In this document: one piece after another, positions 15,022 to 23,478 of the stretch | Layout of the letters: each line of letters begins with the position of its first letter | Position numbering within the stretch: position 1 is the first letter of the stretch | From: Bradyrhizobium algeriense | Lineage (GTDB): Bacteria > Pseudomonadota > Alphaproteobacteria > Rhizobiales > Xanthobacteraceae | Reading direction: 5' to 3' | Assembly (NCBI RefSeq): GCF_003062295.1 | Contig: NZ_PYCN01000030.1 | Span: 16,420 to 80,419, forward strand | DNA: 64,000 bases | The notes under the pieces: generated by a model | Told to the model about the DNA's origin: nothing | Databases searched by the model: none | What the model saw: the letters and a program-made list of their open reading frames with translations, nothing else | Position numbers and translations under genes: made by a program

Positions 15022-17601
15022 GTGCCGTCGCCCGATCCCTTATCCCTGACGCCGCTTGAAACGGCTGCGCTGCTGCCCGACCGCTTCCGGCGCTGGTTCG
15101 CGGCGCGGGGCTGGTCGCCGCGCGAGCATCAACTGGCGCTGCTCGCCAAAGCCGGCGATGACGCCTCGGCGCTGCTGATTGCGCCGACCGGCGCCGGCAA
15201 GACGCTGGCGGGTTTTTTGCCGACGCTGGTGGAGCTTTCTTCTCCCGCCGCCTCAAAGGGCGGTGGCGAGAAGAGCCTCATCTCCACCGGTCGCACCGTG
15301 AAACGGACCGGCGGCCTCCACACCCTTTACATCTCGCCGCTGAAGGCGCTCGCCGTCGATATCGCGCGCAATCTGGAAACGCCGATCGCCGAGATGGGGC
15401 TGCCGATCAAGGTCGAGACCCGCACCGGCGATACGCCGGTTTCGCGGCGGCAGCGGCAGCGCCGCTATCCGCCGGATATCCTGCTCACCACGCCCGAGCA
15501 ACTGGCGCTGTTGCTGTCATCCGACGACGCACCGTTCTTGTTTTCCTCGCTCAAGCGCATCGTGCTCGACGAACTGCATGCGCTCGTCACCTCCAAGCGC
15601 GGCGATCTGTTGTCGCTCGGCCTGGCGCGGCTGTGGCGGCTGGCGCCCGAAATGCGCGCGATCGGTCTTTCGGCGACGGTCGCCGAGCCGGAATCGCTGG
15701 CGCGGTTTCTGGTGCCGCAGCTGGACGGCAAGGAAGTCGCCGCCGACATCGTCGTGGCCGGCGGCGCGGCGGCGCCTGTTGTCGAGATGCTCGACACCAA
15801 GGAGCGCCTGCCCTGGGCCGGCCATACCGCGCGCCATGCGCTCGGCGAAATGTACGAGCTGATCAAGCGCAACAAGACGACGCTCGTTTTCGTCAACACC
15901 CGCAGCCAGGCTGAAATGCTGTTCCAGGATTTCTGGCGCATGAACGACGACGGCCTCGCCATTGCCCTGCATCACGGCTCGCTCGATGTCGCCCAGCGCC
16001 GCAAGGTCGAGGATGCGATGGCGGCGGGCAAACTGCGCGGCGTGGTCTGCACGTCCTCGCTCGATCTCGGCATCGACTGGGGCGATATCGATCTCGTCGT
16101 CAATGTCGGCGCGCCCAAGGGGGCCTCGCGCCTGATGCAAAGAATCGGCCGCGCCAACCACCGGCTCGACGAGCCTTCACGCGCGGTGCTGATCCCGGCC
16201 AACCGTTTTGAGGTGCTGGAATGCCGCGTCGCGATCGATGCGATCGCGGAGAATGCACAGGACACGCCGCCCTTGCGCACCGGTGCGCTCGACGTGCTGG
16301 CGCAGCACGTGCTCGGCTGCGCCTGCGGCGAGCCGTTTCTATCAGACGAGCTCTACGCGGAAGTGCTGACCTCGGCGCCATACGCGTCGCTGACGCGGAC
16401 CGACTTTGACGACGTGGTCGATTTCGTCGCCACCGGCGGCTACGCACTGAAGACCTATGAACGCTTCGCGCGCATCAAGCAGGACAAGCAGGGGCGCTGG
16501 CGCGTCGCCAACCCAAAAGTGCGGCAGAGCTACCGCCTCAATGTCGGCACCATCGTCGAAGAGGCGATGCTGAAGGTGAGGCTGGTGCGCGGCCGCGGCG
16601 GCGGCGCCGGCTCCACCGGCATGATCGGCCGCGGCGGCAGGATGCTGGGCGAGATCGAGGAATACTTTATCGAGGGACTGGTCGCCGGCGACACCTTTGT
16701 GTTCGGCGGCGAGATCGTGCGCTACGAGGCGCTGGTCGAGGACCAGGTCTATGTCTCCCGCGCCAACGACAAAGACGCCAAGGTGCCGTCCTACATGGGC
16801 GGCAAGTTTCCGTTGTCCACTTATCTCGCCGAACGGGTGCGAAAACTGCTGGACGACCGGCGGCAATGGAACGCGCTGCCGGAACAGGTGCGCGACTGGC
16901 TGTCGCTGCAAAAGAGCTTTTCACTTGTGCCGGCAGTGCGGGAGCTGCTGGTCGAAACCTTTCCCCGCGGCAACAAGCATTACTTCGTCTGCTATCCTTT
17001 CGAGGGGCGGTTGGCGCACCAGACGCTCGGCATGCTGCTGACACGGCGCATGGAGCGCGCGCGGGTGCGACCGCTCGGCTTCGTCGCCAATGAATATGCG
17101 CTGGCGGTGTGGGGCCTCGGCGACATGTCGTTCATGATCCGCCACGGCAAGCTCGATCTAGCCGCCTTGTTCGCAGCCGACATGCTCGGCGACGACCTCG
17201 AGGCGTGGCTGGCGGAATCCGCGCTGATGAAACGCACCTTCCGCAATTGCGCGCTGATCTCGGGCCTGATCCCGCGCCGCTTCACCGGCGAGGAGAAAAG
17301 CCGCCGTCAGGTGCTGTTCTCGACCGATCTTGTGTACGATGTGCTGCGCAAGCATCAGGCCGACCACGTGCTGCTGCGCGCCGCGCGCGCGGACGCCGCC
17401 GCCGGCCTGCTCGATCTCAAGCGCCTGGGTGATATGCTGTCGCGCATTCAGGGGCGAATCACCCATCGGGAACTCGAACATGTTTCGCCGCTCGCCGTTC
17501 CCGTGATGCTGGAAATCGGCCGCGAGTCAGTTTATGGCGAAGCGGGAGATGAGTTGCTGGCGGAAGCCGCCGATGAACTCGTCAAAGAGGCAATGGGATA
17601 G
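15022..17601 (+). CDS. Lhr-type DEXH helicase of the ligase-associated repair module
   Basis: An 859-residue superfamily 2 helicase. The nucleotide-binding motif APTGAGKT lies at residues 54-61, DELH at 183-186, ALHHGSLDVAQRR in the second RecA domain, and LMQRIGRANHR as motif VI. The C-terminal half matches the winged-helix and core domain of Lhr-Core proteins. Such helicases unwind 3'-tailed duplexes with ATP and occur in clusters with an ATP-dependent ligase, an MBL nuclease and a phosphoesterase. The GTG at 15022 is used; no ATG lies near the conserved N-terminus. PdeM follows 12 bases downstream. Confidence 0.92.
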   Translation: MPSPDPLSLTPLETAALLPDRFRRWFAARGWSPREHQLALLAKAGDDASALLIAPTGAGKTLAGFLPTLVELSSPAASKGGGEKSLISTGRTVKRTGGLHTLYISPLKALAVDIARNLETPIAEMGLPIKVETRTGDTPVSRRQRQRRYPPDILLTTPEQLALLLSSDDAPFLFSSLKRIVLDELHALVTSKRGDLLSLGLARLWRLAPEMRAIGLSATVAEPESLARFLVPQLDGKEVAADIVVAGGAAAPVVEMLDTKERLPWAGHTARHALGEMYELIKRNKTTLVFVNTRSQAEMLFQDFWRMNDDGLAIALHHGSLDVAQRRKVEDAMAAGKLRGVVCTSSLDLGIDWGDIDLVVNVGAPKGASRLMQRIGRANHRLDEPSRAVLIPANRFEVLECRVAIDAIAENAQDTPPLRTGALDVLAQHVLGCACGEPFLSDELYAEVLTSAPYASLTRTDFDDVVDFVATGGYALKTYERFARIKQDKQGRWRVANPKVRQSYRLNVGTIVEEAMLKVRLVRGRGGGAGSTGMIGRGGRMLGEIEEYFIEGLVAGDTFVFGGEIVRYEALVEDQVYVSRANDKDAKVPSYMGGKFPLSTYLAERVRKLLDDRRQWNALPEQVRDWLSLQKSFSLVPAVRELLVETFPRGNKHYFVCYPFEGRLAHQTLGMLLTRRMERARVRPLGFVANEYALAVWGLGDMSFMIRHGKLDLAALFAADMLGDDLEAWLAESALMKRTFRNCALISGLIPRRFTGEEKSRRQVLFSTDLVYDVLRKHQADHVLLRAARADAAAGLLDLKRLGDMLSRIQGRITHRELEHVSPLAVPVMLEIGRESVYGEAGDELLAEAADELVKEAMG

Positions 17602-17613
17602 ACGGGAAGGCAC

Positions 17614-18324
17614 GTGACGGCAGGGGCGCAATCTTCGGGAGACGATCAACAGATGCGCGCCTCGAAGGTCACAATATCAGACGTGACATTCGTTGCCGAT
17701 CTCTCCGGCGCGCTGTTCTGGCCGGAGCAGCGCCTGCTCGTCGTCTCCGATTTGCATCTGGAAAAGGGCTCCAGCTTCGCCACGCGCGGTGTGCTGCTGC
17801 CACCCTACGACACGGTGGCGACGCTCGGCCGTCTCGCCGCCGTCATCGCGCGGCATGACCCGCGCATGGTGATTGCGCTCGGCGACAGTTTCCACGACCG
17901 CTCCGCGCATGAGCGGCTGTCGGCGCCCGACCGCGACGCGCTCTCGGCGATGCAGGCGCGGCGCGACTGGATCTGGATCTCGGGCAATCACGATCCGGCG
18001 CTGCCGTCCGATCTCGGCGGCGTGGTGGCAAGCGAAGTCGCGATCGGCCCGATTGCGTTCCGCCACGAGCCGACAGGGGCGGCGGGTGAAATCGCCGGCC
18101 ACCTGCATCCCAAGGCCCGCGTCGCCACAAGGGGACGATCGATGGAGCGGCGATGCTTTGCGTCCGACGGCGAGCGCGCCGTGATGCCAGCCTTCGGCGC
18201 CTATACGGGGGGCTTGAGCATCCGCGATATGGCATTCGCGAAAATCTTTGGCGCGCCCGGCTTCATGGCGCATGTGCTCGGTGACAACCGCGTGCACACC
18301 ATCGCCGCCTCGCGGTGTTACTGA
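17614..18324 (+). CDS. pdeM: Ligase-associated metallophosphoesterase PdeM
   Basis: A 236-residue metallophosphoesterase with the full set of binuclear-metal motifs: DLHLEKG (Asp46, His48), GDSFHD (Asp91), GNHDP (Asn125, His126) and GHLHPK (His163, His165). PVLPPYDTVATL-type text (here LLPPYDTVATL) is typical of the PdeM/MPE subgroup, a manganese-dependent DNA endonuclease partner of Lhr-Core helicases. The GTG at 17614 has GGGAAGG upstream; a later ATG at 17653 (MRASKVTISDV) is an alternative start. It lies 12 bases after the helicase stop and is clearly co-transcribed. Confidence 0.92.
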   Translation: MTAGAQSSGDDQQMRASKVTISDVTFVADLSGALFWPEQRLLVVSDLHLEKGSSFATRGVLLPPYDTVATLGRLAAVIARHDPRMVIALGDSFHDRSAHERLSAPDRDALSAMQARRDWIWISGNHDPALPSDLGGVVASEVAIGPIAFRHEPTGAAGEIAGHLHPKARVATRGRSMERRCFASDGERAVMPAFGAYTGGLSIRDMAFAKIFGAPGFMAHVLGDNRVHTIAASRCY

Positions 18325-18349
18325 GAAATTCGCTGCGAGCCGCAGCGAC

Positions 18350-18437
18350 GTAGGGTGGGCAAAGCGAAGCGTGCCCACCATCGCGAGCAGCGTGCTCGAT
18401 GGTGGGCACGGCGCAAGAGCGCCTTTGCCCACCCTAC
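18350..18437. repeat. Palindromic intergenic repeat, family C copy 1
   Basis: GTAGGGTGGGCAAAGCGAAG to GCCTTTGCCCACCCTACG, with inner GTGCCCACCATCG / CGATGGTGGGCAC arms. It lies between the convergent pdeM and LysR genes, 25 bases after the pdeM stop. A relative is at 33684-33764. Confidence 0.88.
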
Positions 18438-18451
18438 GATTCCTCGTACGG

Positions 18452-19315
18452 TTACGCCGCCTTCGCCTGCACTGTGCTGCAGAACTCGGCCAGCCGATCC
18501 GCCAGCCGCAACGTCGCGGGGCTGGCATCGGGGGCCGCTACCAATGCCACTTCGGTCCGGTCGATTGGTGCGAAGCCATCCTTGGCGGTCAGTACGCGAT
18601 GGTCGGCCTGGATTGCGATTTCCGAAAGAATGCTCAGGCCCATGCCGGCGGCGACCGCGGCCTGGATGCCGGAGAGGTTGGAGCTGGTGTAGGTCATGTG
18701 CCACGAACGCCCGGCACTTTCCAACGCGTGGATCGCGCCTGCCCGGTAGAGGCAGCCGGTGGGAAACCCGATCAACGGCACCGAGCCGGTGCGCGTATCG
18801 CGCGGATGGCTCTTGCTGGTGACCCAATGTACGCGCTCCGGCCATACGGCGATGCCGCCTTTCTCGCCGGCCGAGCGCTTGAACAGCGCCAGGTCGAGTT
18901 CGCCACGTTCGAGCTCCCGCTTGAGGTTGGCGCTTTGATCGGCACGGACGTCGAGCCGTAGGCCGGGATGTGAGCGCGAGAATGCCGCCAGCAGCTTCGC
19001 CAGGCGATACGCGGCAAAATCCTCGGGCACACCAAGCCGCACCGCGCCCTCGCTCTCGGGGCGCGCCACCACGTCGCGTGCTTCTTCCGCAAGCGCCAGC
19101 AGGCGCCGCGCATAGGACAACAGCCGCTCGCCGGCTTCGGTCGGCGTCACGTCCTTGCCGTTGCGATTGAGCAGCGGCTGGCCGACATCGTCTTCCAGCC
19201 GTTTGATCTGCTGGCTGACCGTCGATTGGGTGCGGTGGACGCGCTCGCCGGCGCGGGTGAAGCCGCCGGAATCGACGACGCTGACAAAGCTGCGCAAAAG
19301 CTCCAGATCGAGCAT
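18452..19315 (-). CDS. LysR-family transcriptional regulator
   Basis: A 287-residue regulator with the N-terminal winged helix-turn-helix (LDLELLRSFVSVVDSGGF, then HRTQSTVSQQIKRLEDDVG) and a periplasmic-binding-protein-like effector domain from about residue 90. It is divergent from the EamA transporter gene across 97 bases of AT-rich sequence, the standard layout for a LysR protein controlling its neighbour. The effector is not identifiable; the transporter suggests a small metabolite. The ATG at 19315 gives the expected N-terminus. Confidence 0.92.
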   Translation of the reverse strand: MLDLELLRSFVSVVDSGGFTRAGERVHRTQSTVSQQIKRLEDDVGQPLLNRNGKDVTPTEAGERLLSYARRLLALAEEARDVVARPESEGAVRLGVPEDFAAYRLAKLLAAFSRSHPGLRLDVRADQSANLKRELERGELDLALFKRSAGEKGGIAVWPERVHWVTSKSHPRDTRTGSVPLIGFPTGCLYRAGAIHALESAGRSWHMTYTSSNLSGIQAAVAAGMGLSILSEIAIQADHRVLTAKDGFAPIDRTEVALVAAPDASPATLRLADRLAEFCSTVQAKAA

Positions 19316-19339
19316 GCAAATGCTCCATTTATAAAATCA

Positions 19340-19350
19340 CTGAATATCAG
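19340..19350. promoter_or_regulatory. Candidate LysR operator in the LysR/EamA interval
   Basis: CTGAATATCAG is an odd-length dyad flanked by ATAAA and TTTAT within a run of AT-rich sequence (19325-19375) that is clearly unlike the flanking GC-rich genes. The position between divergent starts at 19315 and 19413 fits an operator/promoter for both genes. The dyad is seen; its use is inferred. Confidence 0.4.
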
Positions 19351-19412
19351 TTTATCATTTAATTTCCAAATAGCAAGGCGTAGGCCTAGATCATGGGCAA
19401 AGGAGACTTCCC

Positions 19413-20345
19413 ATGTCGCTCGCGCCCTCGGTCGCGGTTCCCCGCGCCGCCTTCAATCCGCTCCCGCTCTATATCGCGCTGTTCTGCCTGCTCTGGAGCT
19501 TCGCCTTCGTCGCCGGCAAGATCGGCGTGACCGATTGCCCGCCGCTGATTCTGCTCGCGGCGCGTTTCTCGCTGGCCGGTGTCCTGATCCTCGGCATAAC
19601 AGCGCTGCGCGGCGAAGCGTGGTCCTCGCTCACCTGGCGCGACGCAGCCATTTTCGCGATCCTTGGCGTCGCCAACAACGCGCTCTATCTCGGCCTCGGC
19701 TATACCGGGCTGCAGACCGTATCCGCAGGCCTCGGAGGTTTGATCGTCAGCGCCAATCCAGTGTTCACCGCGGTGCTCGCGGCGGCCTTCTTGGGTGAGG
19801 CGCTGACCTGGCGCAAGGTGATGGGGCTTCTGCTTGGCATCGCCGGGGTCGGCTTCATCGTCTGGCACCGGATGTCAGTCGGCACGGATGACTGGCACGG
19901 CATTCTGTTCACGTTGGCGTCATTGGCCTCGATCGTGGCCGGCACCATCCTGTTCAAGGTGCTGGCGCCGAAGGGCAGCCTCTGGGTCGGCAATGGCGTG
20001 CAGAATCTCGCAGCCGGCATCGTGCTGCTGCCGTTCGCGTTCACCTTCTCCAGCGTCGCCGACGTCGTGCCGAGCGCGCGGCTCGTGGGTGCGTTCGCTT
20101 TCCTCGTGCTTGGCGGCTCGATCCTGGCCTATCTGCTCTGGTTTCATCTCCTGAAAGTGTGTGGCGCGACCGCCGCGAGCGCCTATCATTTCCTGATGCC
20201 GCCGCTCGGCATGCTGTTCGCCTTCCTCGTGCTCGGCGAGCACGTCGAATTCCGCGATCTGCTCGGCATCGTTCCGGTGGCGCTCGGCATTTATCTGGTG
20301 ACCCGCCCCGCGGCGTCAGCGTTGAGCAAGAGGAGTGCGACATGA
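19413..20345 (+). CDS. EamA (DMT superfamily) transporter
   Basis: A 310-residue inner-membrane protein with 10 predicted hydrophobic helices in two EamA halves. The first contains FCLLWSFAFVAGKIGVTDCP and GLQTVSAGLGGLIVSANP; the second contains YHFLMPPLGMLFAFLVLGE. Members export amino acids or other small metabolites. The ATG at 19413 follows AAAGGAGAC. The stop overlaps the ATG of the next MBL gene (ATGA), so these two are translationally coupled and probably under the divergent LysR regulator. Confidence 0.9.
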   Translation: MSLAPSVAVPRAAFNPLPLYIALFCLLWSFAFVAGKIGVTDCPPLILLAARFSLAGVLILGITALRGEAWSSLTWRDAAIFAILGVANNALYLGLGYTGLQTVSAGLGGLIVSANPVFTAVLAAAFLGEALTWRKVMGLLLGIAGVGFIVWHRMSVGTDDWHGILFTLASLASIVAGTILFKVLAPKGSLWVGNGVQNLAAGIVLLPFAFTFSSVADVVPSARLVGAFAFLVLGGSILAYLLWFHLLKVCGATAASAYHFLMPPLGMLFAFLVLGEHVEFRDLLGIVPVALGIYLVTRPAASALSKRSAT

Positions 20346-21121
20346 GCCTTTCCATTACCCTGATCGGCGGCCCCACCGCCCTGATCGAGATCGACGGTTT
20401 TCGCCTTCTCACCGATCCCACCTTCGACGAACCCGGCGCCTATCAACTGCCGCATGTGAAGCTGGAGAAGTTGACCGGGCCCGCGTTGAGCGTCCGCGAT
20501 GTCGGCGCGATCGACGCGGTGCTGCTGAGTCATGACCAGCACTCGGACAATCTCGACCATTCCGGGCGCGACTTTCTTAACGAAGCGCAGCGCGTGCTGA
20601 CGACGGAGGCGGGCGCAAAGCGGCTCGGTGGCAAGACCGAGGGTTTTGCGCCCTGGGCATCGACCGAGTTGAAGAAGGGCGGCCAGTCGTTGACAGTCAC
20701 CGCAACGCCCGCCCGTCACGGACCGGCCGGCATCGAACCGCTGTCGGGCGACGTCATCGGCTTCGTGGTGGAATCAAGCAGAGCAGGCAGCCGCCCGATC
20801 TACATCAGCGGCGACACCACCTGGTTCGATGGCGTCGCGGAAGTCGCGCGGCGCTTCAAGGCAGGCGTGGTGCTGCCATTCGCCGGCGCGGCGCAAACCC
20901 GCGGTCCGTTCCATCTCACCATGGACACCAACGACACGATCGAGACCGCGCGCGCCTTTTCCGATGCGGTGATCGTGCCCGTGCATACCGACGGCTGGGC
21001 GCATTTCCGCCAGAACGCCGGCGATTTGCGCGCCACCTTCGACACGCTGGGGTTTGGATCGCGCTTGCGCATCCTGAAGCCGGGCGTGGCGACCGTCATC
21101 GAGCCGGCGCACGCCGCGTGA
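20342..21121 (+). CDS. MBL-fold hydrolase, UlaG-like (COG2220)
   Basis: A 259-residue metallo-beta-lactamase-fold protein. The metal loop reads SHDQHSDNLDH (His64, His67, Asp69, His73), which departs from the HxHxDH form. The second half shows TPARHGPAG, YISGDTTWFDG and VPVHTDGWAHF, which supply the remaining ligands. A longer frame from 20159 overlaps the transporter gene; the ATG at 20342, overlapping its stop by four bases, is chosen. UlaG-type relatives act on lactones or phosphoesters, but no substrate can be named. Confidence 0.85.
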   Translation: MSLSITLIGGPTALIEIDGFRLLTDPTFDEPGAYQLPHVKLEKLTGPALSVRDVGAIDAVLLSHDQHSDNLDHSGRDFLNEAQRVLTTEAGAKRLGGKTEGFAPWASTELKKGGQSLTVTATPARHGPAGIEPLSGDVIGFVVESSRAGSRPIYISGDTTWFDGVAEVARRFKAGVVLPFAGAAQTRGPFHLTMDTNDTIETARAFSDAVIVPVHTDGWAHFRQNAGDLRATFDTLGFGSRLRILKPGVATVIEPAHAA

Positions 21122-21212
21122 CGGCATCGACGGTTGCCACGGCGTCCTCGGGCAAGGTCGCGGCCCGGAACCTGCTCCCGTCAGGTTCGTTATCGCCGCG
21201 GCTGGACCCGGC

Positions 21213-22562
21213 ATGGCAGAGCGCAACAAATCCAATTCGAAGCATCACGCGAACAAGCCTACCGGCGGCGACAAGAAGGCCACGAAGGCCAAGCCGCCGC
21301 GGCCGTTTCGCTTCCGCGATGCGCTGAAGGCGCTCGGCCCCGGCCTGATCACCGGCGCGTCCGACGACGATCCGTCAGGCATCGGCACCTACAGCCAGGC
21401 CGGCGCGCAGCTCGGCTACGGTATCGGCTGGACCATGCTGCTGACGTTTCCGCTGATGGCGGCGATCCAGGAAATTTCCGCGCGCGTCGGCCGCGTCACC
21501 GGGCACGGCATAGCCGGAAATGTGTCCCGGCATTATTCGTTATGGCTGCTCAATGGCGTGATGGTGCTATTGTTCATCGCCAACACCATCAACATCGGCG
21601 CCGATCTCGGCGCCATGGCGGATGCGACCAAACTGCTGATCGGTGGCCACAGCATCTTCTATGTGTTGCTGTTCGGCGTGACGTCGGTGGTGGCGCAGAT
21701 CTTCCTCGACTACAAGCGCTACGTCGCGGTGCTGAAATGGCTGACGCTTAGCCTGTTCGCCTATGTCGCCGCGCTGGCCTTTGCGAAGGTGTCGTGGGGA
21801 GAGGCATTGGCTGGCATCCTGCTTCCGCAACTGACCTGGAGTACGGAATATTTCACCACCATCGTCGCGATCCTCGGCACCACGATCTCGCCCTATCTGT
21901 TTTTCTGGCAGGCCTCGCAGGAGGCCGAGGACCAGCGCGTCGATACGCACAAGCGGCCCTTGGTCGAAAAGCACTACGGCGCGCGGAGGGAATTTTCCCG
22001 CATCCGCGCCGACACTATCATCGGCATGGCGTTCTCCAATCTGATTGCGCTGTCGATCATCGTCACCGCGGCGGCGGCGCTGCACGTTTCCGGCAAGACC
22101 GACATCCAGACCTCGGCGGAGGCCGCCGAAGCCCTGCGTCCGATCGCCGGCGCGTTCGCGGAAGTGATCTTTGCGCTTGGCATTGTCGGCACTGGCCTGC
22201 TGGCAATTCCGGTGCTCGCCGGCGCCGCGGCGTACGCCGTCGGCGAGGGGCGGCGATGGCCGGTTGGCCTCGCGCGCAAACCGAAGGAAGCCGCCGCCTT
22301 CTACGCCGTGCTGGCGCTGTCGGCTGGTATCGGAATCGCGCTGAACTTCACGCCGATCAACCCGATCTCGGCGCTGTACTGGAGCGCCGTCATCAACGGC
22401 GTCCTCGCCGTGCCGGTGATGGTGCTCTTGATGTTGATGGCGCGGCGAAGGGACGTAATGGGTCGCTTCGTCGTCAGGGGTCGGCTTTATTGGCTCGGCT
22501 GGCTGTCGACATCAGCGATGGTGCTCAGCGTCGTCGCGATGGGCGTGGGGTTTTTTGTTTGA
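21213..22562 (+). CDS. Nramp-like divalent metal transporter with altered signature motifs
   Basis: A 449-residue inner-membrane protein with about 11 hydrophobic helices and the Nramp family (MntH-related) layout, after a basic 35-residue N-terminal tail. The first helix carries ALGPGLITGASDDDPSGIGT, where classical Nramp proteins have DPGN (residues 53-56 here DPSG). The sixth helix reads GTTISPYLFFW near residue 226 where classical members have the metal-ligating MPHN. The transported ion may therefore not be Mn2+ or Fe2+. The ATG at 21213 lacks a strong ribosome-binding site. Confidence 0.85.
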   Translation: MAERNKSNSKHHANKPTGGDKKATKAKPPRPFRFRDALKALGPGLITGASDDDPSGIGTYSQAGAQLGYGIGWTMLLTFPLMAAIQEISARVGRVTGHGIAGNVSRHYSLWLLNGVMVLLFIANTINIGADLGAMADATKLLIGGHSIFYVLLFGVTSVVAQIFLDYKRYVAVLKWLTLSLFAYVAALAFAKVSWGEALAGILLPQLTWSTEYFTTIVAILGTTISPYLFFWQASQEAEDQRVDTHKRPLVEKHYGARREFSRIRADTIIGMAFSNLIALSIIVTAAAALHVSGKTDIQTSAEAAEALRPIAGAFAEVIFALGIVGTGLLAIPVLAGAAAYAVGEGRRWPVGLARKPKEAAAFYAVLALSAGIGIALNFTPINPISALYWSAVINGVLAVPVMVLLMLMARRRDVMGRFVVRGRLYWLGWLSTSAMVLSVVAMGVGFFV

Positions 22563-22563
22563 G

Positions 22564-22686
22564 GTCATTCCGGGGCGATGCGAAGCATCGAACTACGATG
22601 CGCAGTTGCGCATCGGAGAATCTCGAGATTCCCCGATGCGCAATTGCGCATCTGAGGTCTGGTCCTTCGGACCATCCCGGAATGAC
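22564..22686. repeat. Palindromic intergenic repeat, family A copy 3
   Basis: GTCATTCCGGGGCGATGCGA to GACCATCCCGGAATGAC, starting one base after the Nramp-like stop. CGATGCGCAGTTGCGCATCG and GATGCGCAATTGCGCATC are inner palindromes, and GAATCTCGAGATTC is shared with copies 1 and 2. It separates two convergent genes. Confidence 0.88.
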
Positions 22687-22695
22687 GAACGCCCC

Positions 22696-23478
22696 TCAAT
22701 CCTTCCTGAACACGATCGACGCCATCCATCCCGTCATCAGCGCCATGAAGGCGGTGATCAGCCCGTAGACGAAGCCGTGCTGCTGCGCGGTAGTGGCGAC
22801 GAACTGCTCGAAGCCGACCTTGACGATTTCGAACGCGGTGTCGGTCTTGGCCACCAGCGCGCCGTCAGCGAACAGCTTGATCTCGACGTTATAGAGGCCG
22901 ATCGGCACTTCCGCGGGCAGGGGAATGCTGGTGCGGAACAGGGTCGGCGTCAGGAACGTCACCGCCGAGGTCTCCTCGCGATAGAGGCCGTGCTGCTTGC
23001 GCAGCCGCACGAAGGCGCTGCGGAACACGTCGTCCGGCACCACGTCGGCGTAATCGCCGCCGACGCGCTGGGTCAGCAACACGTTGTTCAACCCGAGCTG
23101 CTGCCGCCGTTGCACCTCGGGGGAAGCGATGGCGTCGAACGGCCGGTTGGAGAACAGCGCCAGATAGGCCGGCACTTTCAGGAACTGCCGGGAGTCCGTA
23201 TTGATCCAGATCCCGAACCGGCGTTCCTTGCGGCGGGTCACCATGTCGGCGCGTGGGCCGGCCACCGTCACCACCAGATCGTAAGTGCGATTGGCCGGCG
23301 TATTGGCGTCCTTCTCCACCGAGCCAAACAGCACGAGCTCCTCGCCGGAGTAATTCGGCGTCACGGTGACGCGGTGGTTCGACACCGACACGATCAGCCG
23401 TTCGGCCTGCGCGGGCGAGGCCGCGAATACGGCGCCCAGCGCAAGCCATCCGAGCATGAGGATGAGGCGCCTGGTCAT
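22696..23478 (-). CDS. Alph_Pro_TM family membrane protein (TIGR02186-like)
   Basis: A 260-residue protein with a signal peptide (RRLILMLGWLALGAVFA, then SPAQAERL), a beta-rich extracytoplasmic domain, and a C-terminal membrane segment (YGLITAFMALMTGWMASIVF). It belongs to the family of putative alphaproteobacterial transmembrane proteins found beside TauE/SafE transporters. The true start at 23478 overlaps the TauE stop by four bases; the much longer open frame extending to 24603 is a shadow across tauE. Function unknown; a periplasmic partner of the exporter is likely. Confidence 0.87.
   Translation of the reverse strand: MTRRLILMLGWLALGAVFAASPAQAERLIVSVSNHRVTVTPNYSGEELVLFGSVEKDANTPANRTYDLVVTVAGPRADMVTRRKERRFGIWINTDSRQFLKVPAYLALFSNRPFDAIASPEVQRRQQLGLNNVLLTQRVGGDYADVVPDDVFRSAFVRLRKQHGLYREETSAVTFLTPTLFRTSIPLPAEVPIGLYNVEIKLFADGALVAKTDTAFEIVKVGFEQFVATTAQQHGFVYGLITAFMALMTGWMASIVFRKD

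Noticed and set aside
18350..18437. Rho-independent terminator reading of the family C repeat
   Set aside because: The palindrome is long and without a T-run; it is better explained as a repeat copy, with a second at 33684 inside a presumed operon.
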